Origin: Actinobacteria bacterium OV450
GTDB lineage: Bacteria; Actinomycetota; Actinomycetes; Streptomycetales; Streptomycetaceae
NCBI GenBank assembly: GCA_001298555.1
Contig: LJCW01000275.1
Location: 1-64,000 of the forward strand
Length of the DNA: 64,000 nucleotides
Reading direction: 5' to 3'
This document shows, piece by piece, positions 58,215 through 64,000 of this stretch. The notes under the pieces were generated by a model. It saw nothing but the letters and a program-made list of their open reading frames with translations, was not told the origin of the DNA and did not search any database. The translations under genes were made by a program, and so were the position numbers. Each line of letters begins with the position of its first letter. The first letter of the stretch is position 1.

Positions 58215-58643
58215 TCAATGGTCGGGGTTGGAGGTGACCAGTTCGGTGAGGACTCCGTGGCAGTCCTTGGGGTGCAGGAAGGTGATGGAGGAGCCCATCG
58301 AACCCGTGCGGGGCTGGTCGTAGAGGACCCGGACGCCCTTGCCGCGGATGGCCTCCGAGTCGCCCAGCACGTCCTCGGTGCCGAAGGCGATGTGGTGCAC
58401 GCCCTCGCCGTTCTTGGCCAGCCACTTGCCCACCGCGGAGTCCTCCCGGGTGGGTTCGAGGAGCTGGAGGTAGGAGGCGCCGCCGTCGGAGGTCCCGTTG
58501 ATCTTGAGCATGGCCTCGCGGACGCCCTGCTCCTCGTTGACCTCGGAGTGGAACACCTCGAAGCCGTACGTGGCACGGTAGAACTCGACGGTCTTGTCCA
58601 GGTCGAAGCAGGCGATCCCGATGTGGTCGATTCTTGTCAGCAT
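58215..58643 (-). CDS. mce: Methylmalonyl-CoA epimerase
   Basis: 142 residues, vicinal-oxygen-chelate fold. Interconverts (2R)- and (2S)-methylmalonyl-CoA for the B12-dependent mutase. Candidate metal ligands H7 (RIDHIGIA), H84 (GVHHIAFG) and E134 (LTELVTS), with E43 in VREAML as likely catalytic residue; Q60 in YLQLLEP is also typical. ATG at plus 58641-58643. Divergent from the thiolase gene; meaB lies just beyond, completing a propionyl-/methylmalonyl-CoA set. Confidence 0.95.
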   Translation of the reverse strand: MLTRIDHIGIACFDLDKTVEFYRATYGFEVFHSEVNEEQGVREAMLKINGTSDGGASYLQLLEPTREDSAVGKWLAKNGEGVHHIAFGTEDVLGDSEAIRGKGVRVLYDQPRTGSMGSSITFLHPKDCHGVLTELVTSNPDH

Positions 58644-58780
58644 GGGACCAGTGCACCGCCGAGGAGGGTGGTCACGCAACGTGCCAGCGATCACACCGAC
58701 TGCCCGGTGACGGCGCGGGTACCGCTCAGTACATTCAGGTAAACCCTCGTTCACTCCTCATCCTCAAGGGGCTGTGCTCC

Positions 58781-59977
58781 ATGTCCGGAACGAACAACAC
58801 CACGTCAGTGATCGTCGCCGGGGCCCGCACGCCCATGGGGCGGCTGCTCGGCTCGCTGAAGTCCTTCTCGGGCGCCGACCTCGGCGGCTTCGCCATCAAG
58901 TCCGCGCTGGACCGGGCCGGCATCGCCGGTGACCAGGTGCAATACGTGATCATGGGCCAGGTGCTGCAGGCCGGCGCGGGCCAGATCCCCGCCCGCCAGG
59001 CCGCCGTCAAGGCCGGCATCCCGATGAACGTCCCGGCGCTCACCATCAACAAGGTGTGCCTCTCCGGCCTCGACGCGATCGCCCTCGCCGACCAGCTGAT
59101 CCGCGCCGGCGAGTTCGACGTCGTCGTCGCCGGCGGCCAGGAGTCCATGACCAACGCCCCGCACCTGCTGCCGAAGTCCCGGGAGGGATTCAAGTACGGC
59201 GCGATCGAGATGCTGGACGCGATGGCCTACGACGGCCTCACCGACGCCTTCGAGAACATCGCGATGGGCGAGTCCACCGAGAAGCACAACACCCGCCTGG
59301 GCATCGAGCGCGCCCCGCAGGACGAGTTCGCCGCCGCCTCGCACCAGCGGGCCGCCGCCGCGCAGAAGAACGGCGTCTTCGAGGCCGAGATCACCCCGGT
59401 CGAGATCCCGCAGCGCAAGGGCGACCCGGTGATCTTCTCCCAGGACGAGGGCATCCGCCCGGAGACCACGGTGGAGTCCCTCGGCAAGCTGCGCCCCGCC
59501 TTCGCCAAGGACGGCACGATCACCGCGGGCACCTCCTCGCAGATCAGCGACGGCGCCGCCGCCGTCGTCGTGATGAGCAAGGCGAAGGCCGAGGAGCTGG
59601 GCCTGGAGTGGATCGCAGAGATCGGCGCCCACGGCAACGTGGCGGGTCCGGACAATTCCCTCCAGTCGCAGCCCTCGAACGCGATCCTGCACGCCCTGTC
59701 GAAGGAGGGCCTGGAGGTCTCCGACCTGGACCTCATCGAGATCAACGAGGCCTTCGCGGCGGTCGCCGTGCAGTCAATGAAGGACCTCGGCGTCACCCCG
59801 GAAAGGGTGAACGTCAACGGTGGCGCCATTGCCCTGGGCCACCCGATCGGCATGTCCGGCGCCCGCGTCGTGCTGCACCTGGCGCTGGAGCTCAAGCGCC
59901 GTGGCGGCGGGGTCGGCGCGGCCGCGCTGTGCGGTGGCGGCGGCCAGGGCGACGCCCTGATCATCCGCGTGCCCTGA
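58781..59977 (+). CDS. Acetyl-CoA C-acetyltransferase (thiolase)
   Basis: 398 residues, type II thiolase. Condenses or cleaves acetoacetyl-CoA. Nucleophile C93 ([11 protein letters not shown]), H354 ([10 protein letters not shown]) and C384 (ALCGGGGQG) complete the active site. ATG 58781 with AAGGGG about 11 bases upstream. It is followed 83 bases later by meaB on the same strand. It can feed the ethylmalonyl-CoA pathway that supplies methylmalonyl-CoA extender units in streptomycetes, which fits its company here. Confidence 0.95.
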   Translation: MSGTNNTTSVIVAGARTPMGRLLGSLKSFSGADLGGFAIKSALDRAGIAGDQVQYVIMGQVLQAGAGQIPARQAAVKAGIPMNVPALTINKVCLSGLDAIALADQLIRAGEFDVVVAGGQESMTNAPHLLPKSREGFKYGAIEMLDAMAYDGLTDAFENIAMGESTEKHNTRLGIERAPQDEFAAASHQRAAAAQKNGVFEAEITPVEIPQRKGDPVIFSQDEGIRPETTVESLGKLRPAFAKDGTITAGTSSQISDGAAAVVVMSKAKAEELGLEWIAEIGAHGNVAGPDNSLQSQPSNAILHALSKEGLEVSDLDLIEINEAFAAVAVQSMKDLGVTPERVNVNGGAIALGHPIGMSGARVVLHLALELKRRGGGVGAAALCGGGGQGDALIIRVP

Positions 59978-60060
59978 GCGGCTCGGTCCGAAGAGGCAGG
60001 ACCGCCCCGTATCCGTACCCGAAGCCGTACCGACAGCGAGAACCGAGGAGCGCAGCACGC

Positions 60061-61020
60061 ATGACGGTGGACGTCCCCCAGCTGGTGGCCCAGGCGCGTG
60101 ACGGCAGGCCGAGAGCGGTGGCCCGGCTGATCTCGCTGGTCGAGGGGGCGTCCCCGCAGCTGCGCGAGGTGATGGCGGCCCTGGCCCCGCTGACGGGCGG
60201 GGCGTACGTGGTGGGCCTGACCGGGTCCCCGGGCGTCGGCAAGTCCACGTCCACCTCGGCGCTGGTCTCCGCGTACCGCAAGGCCGGCAAGCGGGTCGGC
60301 GTCCTCGCCGTCGACCCGTCCTCGCCGTTCTCCGGCGGTGCGCTGCTCGGCGACCGGGTACGGATGTCGGACCACGCCTCCGACCCGGGGGTCTACATCC
60401 GCTCCATGGCCACCCGCGGCCACCTGGGCGGCCTGGCCTGGGCCGCGCCGCAGGCCATCCGGGTGCTCGACGCGGCCGGCTGCGACGTGATCCTGGTCGA
60501 GACCGTGGGCGTGGGCCAGTCGGAGGTGGAGATCGCCTCGCAGGCCGACACCTCGGTGGTGCTGCTGGCGCCCGGGATGGGCGACGGCATCCAGGCCGCC
60601 AAGGCGGGCATCCTGGAGATCGGCGACGTGTACGTGGTGAACAAGGCGGACCGGGACGGCGCGGACGCGACCGCCCGCGAGCTGAACCACATGCTGGGCC
60701 TGGGCGAGTCCCGGGGCGCGGGCGACTGGCGGCCGCCGATCGTCAAGACGGTCGCGGCCCGCGGCCAGGGCATCGACGAGCTGGTCGAGGCCCTGGAGAA
60801 GCACCGGGCGTGGATGGACGAGCGCGGGGTGCTGGCCGAGCGCCGTACGGCCAGGGCCGCGCGCGAGGTGGAGACCATCGCCGTGACGGCCCTGCGGGCC
60901 CGGATGGCGGACGTGCGCGGGGACGCGCACCTGGACGCCCTCGCGGCCCGCGTCGCGGCCGGCGAGCTGGACCCGTACGCGGCCGCGGACACCCTCCTGG
61001 CCACGCTGACCGAGGCGTAG
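60061..61020 (+). CDS. meaB: MeaB, G-protein chaperone of methylmalonyl-CoA mutase
   Basis: 319 residues, SIMIBI GTPase (ArgK/MMAA family) that loads and protects adenosylcobalamin in the mutase. Walker A GSPGVGKS (55-62), LAVDPSSPFSGGALLGDRVRM, ETVGVGQSEVEIA, NKADRDGAD for guanine specificity, and the C-terminal dimerisation arm. ATG 60061. The adenosyltransferase at 40023 and mce at 58215 belong to the same pathway; the mutase genes themselves are not in the window. Confidence 0.96.
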   Translation: MTVDVPQLVAQARDGRPRAVARLISLVEGASPQLREVMAALAPLTGGAYVVGLTGSPGVGKSTSTSALVSAYRKAGKRVGVLAVDPSSPFSGGALLGDRVRMSDHASDPGVYIRSMATRGHLGGLAWAAPQAIRVLDAAGCDVILVETVGVGQSEVEIASQADTSVVLLAPGMGDGIQAAKAGILEIGDVYVVNKADRDGADATARELNHMLGLGESRGAGDWRPPIVKTVAARGQGIDELVEALEKHRAWMDERGVLAERRTARAAREVETIAVTALRARMADVRGDAHLDALAARVAAGELDPYAAADTLLATLTEA

Positions 61021-61030
61021 GGCCGACCGT

Positions 61031-61073
61031 ACGCGAGAGCCGCGCCCCGGTCAGCGGGGCGCGGCTCTCGCGT
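61031..61073. terminator. Bidirectional terminator meaB / bL37 gene
   Basis: Perfect 18-bp stem (61031-61048 with 61056-61073), 7-base loop, between convergent genes. Confidence 0.93.
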
Positions 61074-61090
61074 GTCTGCGGGGCGGACGG

Positions 61091-61165
61091 TCAGGCGTTG
61101 GGACGCTTGCCGTGGTTCGCCTTCTTCTTCTTGCGTGCTCGCTTCTTGTTGCCGCGCTTGGCCAT
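61091..61165 (-). CDS. 50S ribosomal protein bL37
   Basis: 24 residues, too short for usual gene callers: MAKRGNKKRARKKKKANHGK, then RPNA. It ends in the KANHGKRPNA sequence that I recall from the small actinobacterial ribosomal protein bL37 first seen in mycobacterial ribosome structures. Very basic, no acidic residue, as expected for a peptide buried in rRNA. ATG at plus 61163-61165, with GAGGGAG 5-11 bases upstream. CTAGACT about 45 bases upstream on its strand could be the -10. Confidence 0.85.
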   Translation of the reverse strand: MAKRGNKKRARKKKKANHGKRPNA

Positions 61166-61516
61166 GACGCCACTCCCTCGAAGATCGGGGTTATCCGGGC
61201 GCTCGCCAGTCTAGGGGCGCCCGCTGCCGTTCGCATCAGAACCGCGGAGGCGCGCGCCGGGACGGCCGCGGGGGCCGTCCGCGCCGCGCCGGCCGGATGA
61301 GCGACGGCGGCCGCCGCCGGGCCCCCGACGAGCAGGACCACGGCCGCGGCCGCCGCAACGTACGCCTTGCAGTGCACGACTGACCTCCCCGGGGCCGGCC
61401 ACGCGCTTGCGGTTGCCGGGCGGGCGGCCGGCGGGCGAGCGTCACCGCCCGTTCTCCGGGCCGCCGCGCGGGACGGCACCCCGGACGGCACCCCGGACGG
61501 GATGCCGCCGACGGTG
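61166..61516 (-). other. Intergenic region between bL37 gene and MarR gene
   Basis: 351 bases. It contains the bL37 promoter (TAGACT on the minus strand near 61210-61215) and is very GC-rich. A frame with a signal-peptide-like start (HCKAYVAAAAAVVLLVGGPAAAAVA) exists on the minus strand but runs through the bL37 promoter and gene and has no ribosome site, so I do not annotate it. Confidence 0.4.
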
Positions 61517-62029
61517 TCAGGCCTTGCCGCGCTGGTCGCGCAGGTGGTTCGCGACCGGCTCCAGCGAGGCGCGCAGCGCCGTCAGGGCCTCCGGGGGCAG
61601 CAGGTCGATGAAGTGCCGGCGGACGGACGCCACGTGGTGCGGGGCGACCTTCCGCATGAGCTCCATGCCCTCGTCGGTCAGTACGGCGTACAGGCCCCGG
61701 CGGTCGGACTCGCAGTTCACGCGGACGACCAGGCCGGCCGTCTCCATCCGGGTGATCTGGTGGGACAGCCGGCTCTTGGACTGGAGCGTCGACGTGGCGA
61801 GGTCGCTCATCCGCATCCGGTGGTCCGCGGACTCCGAGAGGTTCACGAGGATCTCGTAGTCGTTGTTGGTGAGTCCGAAGGGCTGGAGATCCTTTTCCAG
61901 CTGGTGCATCAGCAGTCTGCTGACGTCCAGGTGGGTGCGCCAGGCGCACTGCTCGGCGTCGGTCAGCCAGGGCGTCCCCCCGGACGGAGTCTGGGGGAGG
62001 GTGGCCGTCTCGGTCTCCATGGTCTCCAT
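61517..62029 (-). CDS. MarR-family transcriptional regulator
   Basis: 170 residues. Winged helix-turn-helix: LTNNDYEILVNLSESADHRMRMSDLATSTLQSKSRLSHQITRMETAGLVVRVNCESDRRGLYAVLTDEGMELMRK (about 52-125), with dimerisation helices at both ends. The N-terminus TLPQTPSGGTPW (10-21) is encoded by a dispersed palindromic repeat and is not part of the fold. ATG 62029 follows TAGAGT by 6 bases (leaderless); ATG 62020 with GGAG upstream is the alternative. Ligand and targets unknown; it is divergent from nothing, but the AIM24 genes lie next to it upstream on the same strand. Confidence 0.92.
   Translation of the reverse strand: METMETETATLPQTPSGGTPWLTDAEQCAWRTHLDVSRLLMHQLEKDLQPFGLTNNDYEILVNLSESADHRMRMSDLATSTLQSKSRLSHQITRMETAGLVVRVNCESDRRGLYAVLTDEGMELMRKVAPHHVASVRRHFIDLLPPEALTALRASLEPVANHLRDQRGKA
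61976..61998. repeat. Dispersed palindromic element inside MarR gene
   Basis: CCCCCCGGAC ... GTCTGGGGG: 10-bp imperfect arms (one G.U) around a 3-base loop, related to the element at 49539-49561. It codes for the unstructured Pro-Ser-Gly-Gly start of the regulator. Confidence 0.7.
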
Positions 62030-62035
62030 GAGTGA

Positions 62036-62065
62036 ACTCTACCTAAGAAGTTGAATTACGTACAA
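62036..62065 (-). promoter_or_regulatory. MarR gene promoter
   Basis: Minus strand: TTGTAC (plus 62060-62065), 18-base spacer, TAGAGT (plus 62036-62041), then 6 bases to ATG 62029: leaderless. Confidence 0.75.
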
Positions 62066-62083
62066 AAACGGGAAAGCTGAAGA

Positions 62084-62914
62084 TCACAATCCGAGGCGCC
62101 GCTGGAGATCACCCAGCTGCCCCGGCATCCGCGGCACGCCCAGCTGCCCGAGCGGGCCCTGCTGCCCGTGTCCGCCGCCGTACCCGGCCCCGGGCACACC
62201 CGCCGACTCCGCGCCGGCGCCGACACCCCCGACCGCCTGCTCCGCCATCAGCATCTCCGACGACTGCAGCAGCACCGTTCCCGCCCCGACGAACTCGAAC
62301 TGGTGCTCCTCGCCGGAGCTGCCGCCGATGCCCGTCAGCGAGCGCAGCCCGCCGATGACGCCGGACATGTAGCCGTGGTCGTAGTGGTGGCAGGGGGACG
62401 GGCAGTCCGCCCAGCCCACCAGCGCCTGCGGGTCCACCCGCAGTGGCGGCTCCATGAACACCACCGGGCCGTTGGAGGCCGCCACGAACTTCCCCGTGCC
62501 GATCAGGGTCAGGAACCCCGGCACGATCGACTGCTTGAGGGCGAGCGAGGGCTGGTAGGCCAGCAGGTTGCCCGACCGGATGGTCAGGTTCCCATTGTCC
62601 AGGTCGTACGAGTTCACGTCGAAAGCGCGGTCGGCCAGCAGCATCTTGCCCTGGCCCTCCGCCACCACCCAGTCGCTGGCGTGCAGCGGCGAGTGGAAGC
62701 TCGTGCGCAGGAGCCGGTCGAAGCGGCCGTTGCCGATGCCGTTGAACTCCATGCGCCCGTAGTAGGCGATCATCTTGCCCTTCTGCAGGAACCACTGGCT
62801 CCCCTTGAGCTCCACGCAGAAGGTGTACGCGTTCACGTTGTCGTCGGAGGGCAGGGTGTGCGGGTCGAAGACCGTCGGACCACCGGGTCCGCCGGTCACG
62901 GGACCAAAGTTCAC
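62084..62914 (-). CDS. AIM24-family protein (first of three)
   Basis: 276 residues. AIM24/TIGR00266 beta-rich fold made of repeated strands with GXGXG-type turns (LIGTGKFVAASNGPVVFMEPP; GAGTVLLQSSEML). C-terminal extension is Gly-rich (AGAESAGVPGAGYGGGHGQQGPLGQLGVP) and ends MPGQLGDLQRRLGL. GTG 62912-62914 overlaps the stop of the next gene (GTGA). Function of AIM24 in bacteria unknown; the yeast homologue is mitochondrial. Confidence 0.9.
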   Translation of the reverse strand: MNFGPVTGGPGGPTVFDPHTLPSDDNVNAYTFCVELKGSQWFLQKGKMIAYYGRMEFNGIGNGRFDRLLRTSFHSPLHASDWVVAEGQGKMLLADRAFDVNSYDLDNGNLTIRSGNLLAYQPSLALKQSIVPGFLTLIGTGKFVAASNGPVVFMEPPLRVDPQALVGWADCPSPCHHYDHGYMSGVIGGLRSLTGIGGSSGEEHQFEFVGAGTVLLQSSEMLMAEQAVGGVGAGAESAGVPGAGYGGGHGQQGPLGQLGVPRMPGQLGDLQRRLGL

Positions 62915-63561
62915 AGCTTCTCCTCCGACGCCTGCACGTACACGGCACCCTGGCCCGACAGCTCCAGCTGGAACGCCTCGCCCGAGCCGCGCCCCACCAT
63001 GTCCCGCCAGCCGAGCGCGGTGGAGAGCTTGTTCCTGACGTCCCCGTGGTGGGCCACGTACGCCTGCGGGTCGACGTGGACCGGCCGGTTCGGGGTGATG
63101 GGGAGCTCGATGACCCCGCCGTGGGCCATCACGGCGACCGAGCCGTGCCCCTTGAGGGTGGTGGTGAACAGGCCCTGGCCGGTCACCTGGCCACGGACCA
63201 TGCCCATGACACCACCTTGCGAGCCCATGAACATCGTGCCCTGCTGGAGGGTGCCGTCGAAGGCGAGCAGCCGGTCGGCCTCGACGTACAGCGTCTCGCC
63301 GGTCAGGCCGATCACCTGGATGTGGTGGCCGCCGTGACCGAACATCACGGTGCCGCTGCCCTCCACCTCCATCAGCGGGGTCTGCTCGTTCGCCACCCGG
63401 CGCCCGATCATGCCCATCACCCCGCCCTGACCGCCCGTCAGGCTCGGGGTGAAGGAGACCTCGCCGCGGTACGCGAGCATCGCGCCGCGCTGGCTGTACA
63501 TCCTCTGCCCCGGGATCACCTGGGCCTCGACCATCTTCGAGTTGATCTCGCGGAACGGCAT
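62911..63561 (-). CDS. AIM24-family protein (second of three)
   Basis: 216 residues, same fold without the Gly-rich tail: AMLAYRGEVSFTPSLTGGQGGVMGMIGRRVANEQTPLMEVEGSGTVMFGHGGHHIQVIGLTGETLYVEADRLLAFDGTL, then GQGLFTTTLKGHGSVAVMAHGGVIELPI and the closing EAFQLELSGQGAVYVQASEEKL. ATG at plus 63559-63561 overlaps the stop of the third gene by one base (TGATG), so all three are translationally coupled. Confidence 0.92.
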   Translation of the reverse strand: MPFREINSKMVEAQVIPGQRMYSQRGAMLAYRGEVSFTPSLTGGQGGVMGMIGRRVANEQTPLMEVEGSGTVMFGHGGHHIQVIGLTGETLYVEADRLLAFDGTLQQGTMFMGSQGGVMGMVRGQVTGQGLFTTTLKGHGSVAVMAHGGVIELPITPNRPVHVDPQAYVAHHGDVRNKLSTALGWRDMVGRGSGEAFQLELSGQGAVYVQASEEKL

Positions 63562-64000
63562 CAGATGTCGCCCCCGATGGTGTTGCGCTCGCTGGGCTGC
63601 ACGTAGACCAGGCCCTCGCCCTCGAAGCGGATCTGGAACGCCTCGCCCGAGCCCTCGCCGATCAGGGTGCGGAAGGTGACCCCCGACTGGAAGGACTGCT
63701 GGAGGTTGCCGGTGTGCGCGATGTACGCCCCCGGGTCGACCGAGAGCGGGTACTGGGCGCTGACGCGCAGCACCACCGCCGGGCCGTCGGACATGATCGC
63801 CGCCTGTCCGTTGCCCTCGACGGTCGTGGTGAACAGGCCGTTGCCCGTCGCCCCGCCGCGCAGGCCGGTGAAGGTGGTGCCGGTGCGCAGGCCGGCGTCG
63901 GTGCACAGGAGGTTGCTGGACTCCACGTACAGCTTCTCGCCGCGCAGGTTGACCAGATTGATCTCGCTCGCGCGGTCGGCGAAGAAGCAGGTGCCGTGGC
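63561..64000 (-). CDS. AIM24-family protein (third of three, 5' end outside window)
   Basis: At least 146 residues; the frame is open to the right edge (GTCFFADRASEINLVNLRGEKLYVESSNLLCTDAG), so the start lies beyond. Conserved pieces TTTVEGNGQAAIMSDGPAVVLRVS, LSVDPGAYIAHTGNLQQSFQSGVTFRTLIGEGSGEAFQIRFEGEGLVYVQPSERNTIGGDI. The three genes probably form one protein complex or act on the same process. Confidence 0.9.
   Translation of the reverse strand, partial: HGTCFFADRASEINLVNLRGEKLYVESSNLLCTDAGLRTGTTFTGLRGGATGNGLFTTTVEGNGQAAIMSDGPAVVLRVSAQYPLSVDPGAYIAHTGNLQQSFQSGVTFRTLIGEGSGEAFQIRFEGEGLVYVQPSERNTIGGDI

Noticed and set aside
53975..58237. 1420-codon Leu/Gly/Arg frame opposite scy
   Set aside because: Shadow of the scy repeat in another frame; no family resemblance.
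61051..61382. Minus-strand frame with a signal-peptide-like start (HCKAYVAAAAAVVLLVGG)
   Set aside because: It runs through the promoter and coding sequence of the bL37 gene, has no ribosome site and ends in an Arg/Pro-rich shadow.

Overview
The window is chromosomal DNA of a Streptomyces or very close relative. The evidence is high GC, frequent GTG/TTG starts, short or absent mRNA leaders, a SARP regulator, a rare TTA codon, and a gene order from about 9 kb onwards that I recognise as the conserved Streptomyces core block (response regulator, nrtL, lysA-hom-thrC-thrB, rho, rpmE-prfA-prmC, glyA, atp operon, chiC-chiR-chiS, nucS, filP-scy, mce, thiolase, meaB). All homology statements come from motif and family recognition; no search was run.

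Region 1 (1-8.4 kb) looks accessory. It holds the 3' end of an MFS exporter gene, a stand-alone protein like the N-terminal part of SagB-type oxidases, an HpaC/ActVB-type flavin reductase, a SARP activator, an aldo/keto reductase with a MerR-type promoter and a TTA codon, and an HsaA/ActVA-ORF5-like flavin monooxygenase. Together they resemble one edge of a natural-product cluster that continues to the left. A decayed gene with an internal amber stop, a one-TM hypothetical and two tiny minus-strand genes follow. A tRNA-Arg(CCG) gene at 8.8 kb marks the border with the core.

Region 2 (9-20 kb): a single-domain response regulator, a 34-bp tandem repeat, the ArgS-related nrtL, then lysine/threonine synthesis (lysA, hom, thrC, thrB), rho with a long basic/Gln-Gly insertion, and an LCP cell-wall ligase gene.

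Region 3 (20-35 kb): rpmE with a near-perfect SigR-type promoter, prfA, prmC, a Sua5/YrdC protein, an LMW-PTP-like protein whose nucleophile Cys is Ser, glyA, a WecA-like transferase, and the complete F1Fo ATP synthase operon atpIBEFHAGDC, closed by a very strong terminator.

Region 4 (35-48 kb): a secreted GH18 chitinase with its two-component system ChiS/ChiR and direct-repeat promoter, a PduO-type cobalamin adenosyltransferase, 3-hydroxybutyryl-CoA dehydrogenase, a STAS protein, a large STAND-like ATPase with one TM and a Pro/Thr tail, the mismatch endonuclease NucS, an SCO5389-family protein, a luciferase-like oxidoreductase and a small zinc protein.

Region 5 (48-64 kb): two tandem paralogous ABC transporter pairs, the polar-growth cytoskeleton genes filP and scy, methylmalonyl-CoA epimerase diverging from a thiolase and meaB (acyl-CoA/B12 metabolism, fitting the adenosyltransferase upstream), a 24-residue ribosomal protein bL37 gene, a MarR regulator and three overlapping AIM24-family genes, the last running off the right edge.

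I saw no rRNA, CRISPR array, insertion sequence or replication origin.
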